Below are positions 56,401-64,000 of a stretch of 64,000 nt of DNA, in pieces (the first letter of the stretch is position 1; each line of letters begins with the position of its first letter). Origin of the DNA: Hypomyces perniciosus. Its lineage: Eukaryota; Ascomycota; Sordariomycetes; Hypocreales; Hypocreaceae. A model generated the notes under the pieces. That model saw only the letters and a program-made list of their open reading frames with translations, was not told the origin of the DNA and searched no databases. The stretch lies in NCBI GenBank assembly GCA_008477525.1, contig SPDT01000003.1, forward strand, positions 372,001 to 436,000, in the 5' to 3' direction. A program made the position numbers and the translations under genes.

Positions 56401-58225
56401 CATCGTCGCTGCAGACATTGCTTTTTCCTAGTAAGTTGTTGGAGCCAACATTACGGAGTATCTGCAAGGCAGACCTGGGCCACTCGCTTACCCCGTGTTT
56501 GTATGTATGTATGTACGATCACGCTCAACGTCATTTTCCTCCTTTGCTCACCTGCATCAGTCAAACACTAGCATACTAGACTACAGCAAAACAGCAATTT
56601 TCCATCGTTTGTCGAGTGGGCAGGTTGTTTCTGATACAACACTATACGAGTACATGGCCTTGCTAAGCGTGAAAGTAGATGGAGTATCTAGCCGTTTGGC
56701 GGTGCAAAGGCCTCCCCCTGGCCAATTCTTTTTCTCCGTCGCTCTTGATGCATGATCTCCACTTCACCCTCCTCCCGCCACCTCCAGGGTTGCACAATGG
56801 AGGAGCACGGAAGAACATTATACAGCATCTCTTGATGCGTGAGTTTGTGGGCTTGTGTCACGTTATTGAGCCAGGACCTCCACCTGGCCCCTGTCTATGC
56901 TATGCGGCGTTCCACGACGAAGCTCAGCAACGTCTCGCATGCGGCAGAACGTCGAGGTATTGCAACAGTGTCTTACTGACCGCGAGTTTGCTCCCCCATG
57001 GCGTGGATCGTGAGCCTGCGTTGAAGGTTACTTGTTTGCCCAGTCGGTATTGCCGACTGGCCTTGGCTTGGTACTCTTGATGATGATGAAGAATCTCTGA
57101 TGTCCTGGGCAGCGGGTATACCGTTGTCACTGTGGGTTATGCATGGGAGATGGGACTTACACGCCTCACTGGCTGCGATAATGCCTGCAAACTGCGACCT
57201 GGGATAGGTACATACCTTGGTGCAAGGTCTGGTACAAACACCCGTTGGCAGAGGGCTACTGAAGGCTACGCTCTGTGCTGTTCTTATCCGGTACTTTCAT
57301 TTAGCACGTACCAAGACAGCATGGGATGAGAGGCGGCGGGTGGCTTCACAGCATTACAAGCATCCTACACCTTCTCCCAGGGACGTGGTTTCAGACCTCC
57401 TGAGACCGTAGGGCCAAGCCATGGCTGACCCAAAGGTACAGACCGGCCCAAGTTGCCAGCCAGAGATCTACCACACCCCTGCTTGTTTGCGTTATCGGCA
57501 AGAACGTGAAGCTGTCTGACTTGCCATGCGCTAAACAGCGATTTGTCTGCACTCACCCGTGACTAGCTACTGGAGAGAGACGCGGCTGTCTCCACTCTAG
57601 GTAGCATCTTCATCACAGGTCACTATCTGGAGGGATGACAGAGAACAGTTTGTCAGCTGTGGTACTGTTGTGTACCGGTCTCTGCGCAATGTAGACTCAC
57701 AGATTGCGGTCTGTTGAGCTGGGCTGGAAAGTGCTCGATGGAGGTAATTGGATGCTCCGCCAAGGGATGGAGCCAGCAAACAAAGCTGGAGTCGAACTGA
57801 TGCAAGGCACGTCTGTTGAGGATATAAGAGGTCTATGGAACTGCAGTTTTGATCTCGACTGCTCTCCTCCTGATATTTCATTGCACACTATCCTCTTCTC
57901 TAAGAGACTCTTCATCTCTTTTCTTTCACCATCGAGTCTTTTTTGCGTTCAGACTGCCTCGAAGTTGGGCTGTCAGTATACCAATCAAGTTACAGCACAC
58001 GCCTTGCCTCGCCGTCTTGAAGCCCAAGGGGACACAAAGACTCATAGCGTGGTTTCCCGTCTTTCGACCCAAACGAAGACAAGACGGGAGTGAACAGCGG
58101 CTGTCAACGAGCGAGCTAACGTGAACAAGGCCGAGCGGCTACGTTTGTTCACCTGATCTCCGAGCGGAAAGCACCACTCGAGTCCGGCCACAGGCTTGAC
58201 TTATAGCTTCGGTATCGATCCAAAC
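53496..58225. other. 4.7 kb gene-free region upstream of the Zn2Cys6 regulator
   Basis: No gene that I can support. Many short frames occur on both strands, none with a motif. Near the right end is a TATA-like GATATAAGAG at 57821-57830, then a pyrimidine-rich tract at 57888-57950 and a leader of about 300 nt that contains no ATG until 58226. The region is therefore probably a long promoter, perhaps with non-coding transcripts. CACGTG occurs once, near 55154. Confidence 0.55.
57821..57830 (+). promoter_or_regulatory. Probable TATA element of the Zn2Cys6 regulator gene
   Basis: GATATAAGAG lies about 60 bp before a pyrimidine-rich tract and 400 bp before the start codon at 58226. The leader between them has no ATG. 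The transcription start itself is not visible. Confidence 0.45.
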
Positions 58226-59740
58226 ATGGTTTCGCCATCACGCTTCCCCCCTGCTGAAGGCAGACGGCGTACTAGCAACCGCGAGGCCCCCCCTTACGCG
58301 GCGCCTTATACGCACCGCCGAACCAGTGCATATGCCCAGAACGATTCGCGAAGCAGCACCATGAGCGAACGGGACACAACCGAGGAGTCGACGACGCAGC
58401 GGAAGAGAATCGCTGTTGCGGTAAGACACCCTCCCCTGTTGATTACCCATACATGTATCTATGGCAGCAGACTGACACGATGGCAGTGTGGACGGTGCCG
58501 CAAGAGAAAGATTCGGTGTTCTGGCGATACCGGGAATGGAGTGCCGTGTCTGAACTGCAAGAACGCTGGATTTGAGCCGTGCCAGTTTCTCAGGGTAAGG
58601 CGGCGACGCACCTCAAGAACACGAGTTCAACAAGCTGATCTGGCTTCTCGCGTACAGGTCCACTCCACTGAAGCACCGATGAGGAACGAAACCTTCTCCT
58701 ATAACCTTGATGTCTCCCGTCACTTCCAAGCCCGAGGATCGTCGATGGCTTCGTCTCTTCCCACGCCCATGACTCCTTATCCAGAGGCCGTGCAAAACAT
58801 GCCTAGCAGCGAGACAGTGCCGTATAGGAACGGCTCTACCTTCGCTGACAACAGCAGAAACTACTATCCCGTCTCTGGGTGGCCACATGGACTGCCCGAA
58901 GGCGGAAACATCGAGTATCCCATGTACTCGCAGCCTTACCAGCAGGTACAAGAGCCTGGCTACGTGATGAGCGATCGAGTGGCACCCAGCGCGGCAGCGC
59001 CTGCACGACCGCCAACTAGCACTTCGATGTATGTCGAGTCGGAGCAGAACTACGGCTACGCAAGTGGACATGGGTCAGCGATGAGCCTGACACATCGTCC
59101 TGCATCGAACCCTGAGCCAGGCAACCTTTCGTTCCAACCAGTCATAATAGGACTGTCCACCTCGCTGAACAGCAGTGATAGATTGGTTCCTGCACCACCT
59201 GCGAGACCACTCCCGAGTACTGGTGGACAGCATCACCATCATCATCCCTACCGCGCAGAGTCCATCTCTTCGGCTTACAGCAGGACTTCGCGGTCGTCGA
59301 CCGGAAGCTCTTCTCCCGCGCCACTCTCCGAGGCGCCGACAAGTTACGGCAGCTTTGAGAACTCTCCTATGACGTCCTATACATCTGCTGCGATGCCTCA
59401 GATCACCCACCCCAGCAGCGAAACGTACAGCACAGCCCCGGCTTCATCCTCTGAATCGACTCTCCCATTGTCACTTAGGCCTCTACGACTAACTGCCCCT
59501 GAGCAGCCTTACAGGTATACGGACACGACGCAGCATTATGCTAGGTCCTATACCGGGCACGTGGCAAACTCGTACCTCTGTCAGAGCCATGGACAGACTT
59601 CCTCGTACATGGGTAGCGGGGAAGACAGCGATCGCAACTCTTCATACATCGGCAGCCGAGATGACAACGATCGCAATCCTTCGTACGAGGACGGCAGGGA
59701 GGAAATCGAGCGCAAGCCCACCACTACGATGCGACATTAA
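58226..59740 (+). CDS. Zn2Cys6 transcription factor, short type
   Basis: Three exons (58226-58420, 58487-58594, 58658-59740) give 461 residues. Exon 2 alone encodes the binuclear zinc cluster CGRCRKRKIRC, with the second half CLNCKNAGFEPC, ending FLR. The rest is disordered and rich in Ser, Pro, Tyr and Thr, with a histidine run (QHHHHHP) and acidic/serine repeats near the end. There is no fungal transcription-factor middle homology domain, so it belongs to the short regulators of the kind involved in development, such as ZfpA-like proteins; this assignment is tentative. Both introns (66 and 63 nt) are stop-free and in frame. The start is the first ATG of a long ATG-free leader. Confidence 0.85.
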   Translation: MVSPSRFPPAEGRRRTSNREAPPYAAPYTHRRTSAYAQNDSRSSTMSERDTTEESTTQRKRIAVAVRHPPLLITHTCIYGSRLTRWQCGRCRKRKIRCSGDTGNGVPCLNCKNAGFEPCQFLRVRRRRTSRTRVQQADLASRVQVHSTEAPMRNETFSYNLDVSRHFQARGSSMASSLPTPMTPYPEAVQNMPSSETVPYRNGSTFADNSRNYYPVSGWPHGLPEGGNIEYPMYSQPYQQVQEPGYVMSDRVAPSAAAPARPPTSTSMYVESEQNYGYASGHGSAMSLTHRPASNPEPGNLSFQPVIIGLSTSLNSSDRLVPAPPARPLPSTGGQHHHHHPYRAESISSAYSRTSRSSTGSSSPAPLSEAPTSYGSFENSPMTSYTSAAMPQITHPSSETYSTAPASSSESTLPLSLRPLRLTAPEQPYRYTDTTQHYARSYTGHVANSYLCQSHGQTSSYMGSGEDSDRNSSYIGSRDDNDRNPSYEDGREEIERKPTTTMRH

Positions 59741-61715
59741 ACAATCAGCCTTTACCAAAGGTTGTCGACGATAGTCTTTTTCTTCTCCTTCAGTTTTCCC
59801 TTTTGTTTTGGATGTGTTGAGTGTGTACTCTTGTTTTGTTTGAAAGCTATTTACTAGTTTGCTTTACATCTTTGATCGCGGACTCTCTCACATTCTCCTG
59901 TCTTATCTCGTCCTCTGTCTCGGAGCAAGCACCACTTGCAATACTGAGGCATCACAACTCTCACGATGACGAGGCATGTCTGCAAGAACCGGAGGCTTTT
60001 CCCCACCAACACGTGGCAGCATGGACACCAGCCAAGCGCCACCTCGTGTTTCCGTTCCGATGGCTTGTCTGAGGGTCGGCCAGAGATGCGCCTATCACCT
60101 GTGTATGATCGTCTCATGAGACGGACCGGCCCTCTCGATCGTCCCGCGAGATAAATGACGGATGCATACGCCGAGTGGCTGACATCATTGGGTGAGCTTC
60201 CATGACCAGGGGCCCGTTTTACGAGATTTTGTACGGCCACCCATCAAGGAACGCCTCCGTGTTTTTTTTTCTAATAATAACACGCTTGCTCATTTGTCTT
60301 GCTTTCTCTTTTGCACACCGCTTGTCCCTGTTTTTCATTTTCGTTGTTTGCCTCACTCATCTCTTCTGTCTTGTTTTAGGATCGTCCGTGGTGTGTTGAT
60401 GTTGCTCTTCATTAGTGGATAGAAAAACAAATGTGGTTGTTAAAGGGGGTTACCCGGTTCTTTGCATCACACAGCATTGTGGTGTTGTCGCAATTTGACG
60501 GCCAAAAGAATCGGGGATGAAGAAAAATGGCTGGTGAACGAAAGACGGCCAAAGTCGAAGGTAGCACGGACGAAAAAAGATTAGAATGAAAAATTTAGGG
60601 GGTTATGTACATGCAACAAAAATGACTGGATGGCTCGGTTTTGGTTGTGTCTGATTTAATAAAGGGATGGGGCTCGGTCGACGACGACTGGATCTCGTGA
60701 AGCTTACACGAGAAGGATGGAGGTGGACGAAGAAAGGGGGGGGACACACCAGACCGTATGATGCCAATTCATAGGATATACTTAGACAATTATCGAGGGT
60801 AATACGAACGATGTTTGACCCTTCCTCCAAGCAACGAAGATCGAGACGAGCCAACTGTCTTTCCAGGACGTAAGTGATGCTGCTGCTTGGCTTTGACGAA
60901 TGGTGGCGGTTACGATGAGGGAGTGTCGCACGACATATGTCCGCATCAAGGTTGCTCTGCCCCTCCCATTCGCCTCATGTTTCACCCGCCTGGGGTTGAT
61001 TTGAGGACCAAGTCGCTTGCTATGGTCATTCTGGGGAACGGACGGATCATTCCGCGACGGGAGGGGACTCGATCACACAACGCAAGTAATATGTAGGAGA
61101 TGGAGGGGGGAAGTGTCAAGTTGGGGGTTACGAGCGGCTGTGTCATGATGAAGGGAGAGTGTGAAAGAGAGTACGGAGTACGAGATGCAGAGAGGAGGGA
61201 CCTTTTGGCGGTGGGACAGACGGATGGATTGCGGCGATGGACAGTTGCATTTGATGGCGCGGGGGGGATGGACGGTGCTTCTTGAGGTGATGAGAAGGGG
61301 GTAATACGAGGTGTAACGGATGACAGAGGAGGACATATGTGTGAGGCATAAGACGATAGCACGAGAGGGAGAGGGAGACGACGATAGTTGCAGTGCTGAG
61401 AGGGTTGCTAGAGGAGATGTAGTGTTTGGGAAACACAACGTGGGCTGTGTGGATGTTATTGGGGGTGATGGTATGAGATGATAGGCATTCGATGATGTGG
61501 ATTGCTTGCCAGGAACAAGGGTGAATCACATGCACACATACGAGGTACATACATACCGGTCGTATGCTATGTTGCACGAAGAGTATCAACCAAGCATCAT
61601 GGAGAATCGTGCAGGCGGAACCTGGAAGTTGACGCATCTTCACACCGCAAACTCGACAAGTGCATGAAAACATCCGAAATCCTGGTCCAGACGGCCTCAT
61701 GTATTGTTGCTATTT
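59741..61715. other. Convergent intergenic region
   Basis: About 2 kb between the 3' ends of the regulator and the racemase gene. It has no recognisable gene. The plus strand is T-rich up to 60420 and strongly purine-rich from 61085 to 61420. A long 3' UTR or non-coding transcript is possible. Confidence 0.5.
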
Positions 61716-62577
61716 TCATCCAAAGACCCGCCGACTGAGCACCGTCTGTTGCAGCTGCAAGATGCCTGCCTGGACACCATCCACGATGTAGACGCGGTCC
61801 GCCTTTTCCTTGCCGTAGACCTCGACGGCTGCGGATCGGATAATATCCTGCAGGCCTGCCATACCGCCACAGCCCATGACCATGCAGGTGACGTTTCCAG
61901 AGTTGAGGAGTCGCTGGGTTGCCTCCCTTAGCCTAGTCTTGACGTCCTGTGGCGATACTGTGTGGAAATCACCCGCGTTTAAGGCTGTGGAGAACACGCC
62001 GGCGAATTTGCGGTTGGGAGGGAAATCCCCTGAGAGTTGCTCCTGGCCAAGGAAGCTGCTGACGCCGTCAGAGAGATGCTTCTCCCAGAACTTGCCGGTT
62101 GTCACGATGCCCCATTGCTCCAGGTAAAGGGGTGCTGAGACAAGCGACAAGGCGGATAGGATGCTGGCCTCGAAGATGCCAGTTACAGGTATGTTCAGGA
62201 TGTTGGTGAACTCTGCGACGAGAGAATGGACACTGAAGCAGGCAATGAGCACGGCGTCATATTGGCCTGACTGCAGACGCCCAATCAATGCAGTGTCGTT
62301 GAGGACGGCCTGCGTGCTGGCCTGGATATCCTGATCATTGTTGATGCTGGCCGGACAAGGCCCCTGAACGGTGTATGTGTCGATTGTAACCGACTCGGCA
62401 GAGTCAGCACGGGCTGTGATGGATCCATTGGATGGGTGGTGGCTTTACTGATGCTAGTAATGAGGTCATTCTCCTGGCAGCTGTCTCCATACCGAGGGTC
62501 ATAGAAGCTGAGGTGTTGGGATTGAGGAGGAGGATGCTCACGCTCCCGGCCTGATGGGCGATATCGGACGGGGTCAT
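61716..62577 (-). CDS. Asp/Glu/hydantoin racemase family protein
   Basis: Two exons (62577-62493 and 62413-61716) give 260 residues. The N-terminal exon has VSILLLNPNTSASMTL, the first strand and substrate loop. The second has PASINNDQDIQAS and YDAVLIACFSVHSLVAEF with one catalytic cysteine. The late VMGCGGMAGLQ carries the second cysteine. The family racemises or isomerises amino-acid-like substrates, including hydantoins; yeast Dcg1 is a member. The 79 nt intron (GTATGG..CACAG) is needed to keep the frame but removes an in-frame GMETAA that resembles the family. A frameshift instead of an intron therefore cannot be excluded. The substrate is unknown. Confidence 0.8.
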
Positions 62578-62997
62578 GATGCCAATCGCTGGGGGATCGT
62601 AGAATAAGGTAGATATAAATTAAGAGTCACCGAGATGATAAGTTTGGAAAAGTCGCAAGCATCTCGAGATTCTTTTGCGTAGTGCCAATAATAATATATG
62701 GCTAATACAAAATCTCAGCATGACGACTTTGCCCAGTCGAGCTGGTCTGGTGAAGCAGCGGGGTATCACGTGACGCTCCCAAGTCACCTCTGACGACAAT
62801 GGGCCTCGTGGAGCCTCTCAGTTCCCCCACTACGATACGTATCTACTCCTACTAGGTACTAGTAGTAGTTGACGACGACGCCTCCACATTCGTCCAGCTA
62901 CGAGACACTGTCACCTCTCAGCTCAGCACCGCATTATCAACACTCGCCCAACTTCGTCCTCCTTCTCCCCTAGGCTGCGAATTGGACTGTCGCAAAG
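62578..62997. promoter_or_regulatory. Divergent promoter of the racemase and arp2 genes
   Basis: A 420 bp region between divergent start codons. It contains a CACGTG at 62767-62772 and a TAGTAGTAC-rich patch near 62850. The 60 bp before the arp2 start are CT-rich, typical of housekeeping genes. Confidence 0.5.
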
Positions 62998-64000
62998 ATG
63001 GCCCCCCCTATCGGTATGCCGCTATGAGCTTGTTAGCTGCTCTCTGCCAGAGCTTCAGCTCCTGCTTGCCCCTGTCTCGTCCCTGATCAAGCTATGGCCA
63101 TCCATGCTGACCACTCTCCCACCTCTTTAGTCCTCGACGGAGGCACCGGTTTCCTCAAGGTCGGATATGCCGCACAGAACTTCCCCGAGCATCAATACCC
63201 GTCCATTGTCGGCCGGCCGATCCTCCGGTCTGAGGAGCGAACCGATAGCGATGTGGTGATCAAGGACATCATGTGCGGTGACGAGGCCGCGGCGGCCCGG
63301 AACATGCTGCAGATCAGCTATCCCATGGAGAACGGCATTGTCAAGAATTGGGAAGATATGCAGCAGCTCTGGGACTACACCTTCTACGAAAAGCTGAAGG
63401 TCGAGACCCAGGGACAAAAGATCTTGCTGACGGAGCCGCCAATGAATCCCCTGAAGAACCGGGAGAAGATGTGCGAGGTCATGTTCGACAGGTACGGCTT
63501 CGGAGGAGTCTATGTTGCCATTCAGGCCGTGCTGGCGTTGTACGCCCAAGGTAAGCCTCGGACCAACCCCTGATATGTCAATAGAGATGGTTCAGTCCAA
63601 TGCTGATACGATGGGCTCCTAGGTCTGAGTTCTGGCGTTGTCGTTGACTCTGGTGACGGTGTCACCCACATCGTTCCCGTCTACGAATCCGTGGTGCTGA
63701 ACCACCTTACCAAGCGCTTGGATGTTGCTGGTCGTGACGTCACACGCAACCTCATCAAGCTCCTCCTCCGTCGCGGCTACGCCCTCAACCGAACGGCCGA
63801 TTTCGAGACAGTCCGCCAGATCAAGGAAAAGCTTTGCTACGTCTCATACGACCTGGAGTTGGACAAGCGCTTGAGCGAGGATACAACAGTGTTGGTGGAA
63901 GACTACACCCTCCCTGATGGACGGGTCATCCGCGTGGGCAGCGAGCGATTCGAGGCTCCCGAGTGTTTGTTCCAGCCACACCTGGTGGACAACGAGTCCC
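62998..64000 (+). CDS. arp2: Actin-related protein 2 (Arp2), 5' part
   Basis: Partial gene cut by the window end. Exons seen: 62998-63013, 63131-63550, and 63623 to the edge. The first exon is 16 nt (MAPPI and one base). Then come [15 protein letters not shown] (first phosphate loop of the actin fold), [51 protein letters not shown], and over the second splice [19 protein letters not shown] (second phosphate loop). The match to Arp2 is close. Arp2 is one of the two actin-like subunits of the Arp2/3 complex that starts branched actin filaments for endocytosis and tip growth. Confidence 0.95.

Noticed and set aside
58196..58225. Ten-codon in-frame extension upstream of the Zn2Cys6 regulator
   Set aside because: It would need a TTG start; the ATG at 58226 is the first in the leader.
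1..64000. tRNA genes, rRNA genes and CRISPR arrays
   Set aside because: A visual scan for the tRNA B-box (GGTTCGANNCC) on both strands gave no proper match, and there are no regularly spaced repeats with unique spacers.

Overview
This 64 kb window is nuclear DNA of a filamentous ascomycete. It is most likely a member of the Eurotiomycetes (Aspergillus/Penicillium/Talaromyces type), judged from protein similarity and genome style only. The evidence is about 25 genes on both strands with introns of roughly 45-95 nt, GT..AG (two GC..AG) splice sites, CTAAC/CTGAC-like branch points, typical ascomycete proteins, and intergenic DNA full of the short palindrome TACGGAGTA. I saw no bacterial, viral or organellar block. 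All exon structures were assembled by hand from splice signals, reading phase and conserved protein motifs, and every complete model closes in phase. The two models with a homopolymer lesion close only after discounting one base.

Layout. 0.3-2.4 kb: secreted lysophospholipase (-). 4.5-5.2 kb: small four-span membrane protein (+). 5.9-8.2 kb: TOK-type outward-rectifier K+ channel (-). 9.1-11.0 kb: RTG2-like Ppx/GppA protein (+). 11.6-13.3 kb: amidohydrolase (-). 13.6-15.8 kb: a decayed island with a 489 bp TA-flanked inverted-repeat element, an unrecognised ORF remnant, a broken GNAT acetyltransferase and a broken, internally deleted D-amino-acid oxidase. 16.2-18.2 kb: gamma-glutamyltranspeptidase-like enzyme (+). 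18.3-18.9 kb: mitochondrial monothiol glutaredoxin GRX5 (-), divergent from PPC decarboxylase (19.1-19.9 kb, +). 20.2-21.1 kb: unknown coiled-coil protein (+). 21.4-22.7 kb: branched-chain aminotransferase (-). 24.6-26.1 kb: ethanolamine-phosphate cytidylyltransferase (-), divergent from a secreted histidine phosphatase (27.1-28.4 kb, +). 29.4-30.8 kb: conserved unknown (+). 31.2-32.6 kb: mitochondrial release factor 1 (-). 32.8-34.2 kb: broken monocarboxylate-type MFS gene (-). 35.3-36.0 kb: glutathione S-transferase (+). 36.0-37.8 kb: GIT1-like transporter (-), divergent from a PhoD-like phosphatase (38.9-40.7 kb, +). 42.5-44.0 kb: sugar-porter MFS (+). 44.6-45.4 kb: ribosomal protein eS24 (-). 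45.9-47.0 kb: EFM3/FAM86-type methyltransferase (+). 50.3-50.8 kb: small conserved unknown (+). 52.1-53.5 kb: PPIL4-type cyclophilin-RRM protein (+). 58.2-59.7 kb: Zn2Cys6 regulator (+) behind a 4.7 kb gene-free region. 61.7-62.6 kb: Asp/Glu-hydantoin racemase family (-). 63.0-64.0 kb: start of Arp2 (+), cut by the window edge.

Most genes are unrelated housekeeping functions. Three points stand out. First, a probable phosphate-scavenging pair: the GIT1-like transporter and PhoD phosphatase share a 1.16 kb promoter with four CACGTG sites, three of them in the extended form CACGTGGG, and the secreted histidine phosphatase at 27 kb also has CACGTG sites upstream. Second, the zinc cluster of the regulator at 58 kb sits alone on an in-frame 108 nt exon between two stop-free introns of length 3n. 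Third, the 13.6-15.8 kb island holds a dead D-amino-acid oxidase/acetyltransferase pair with TGG-to-TAG stops beside a mobile element. Two otherwise intact conserved genes (ECT1 and PPIL4) each carry one extra base in a homopolymer of six, which looks more like sequence error than biology. I found no clear candidate for a wholly new system.
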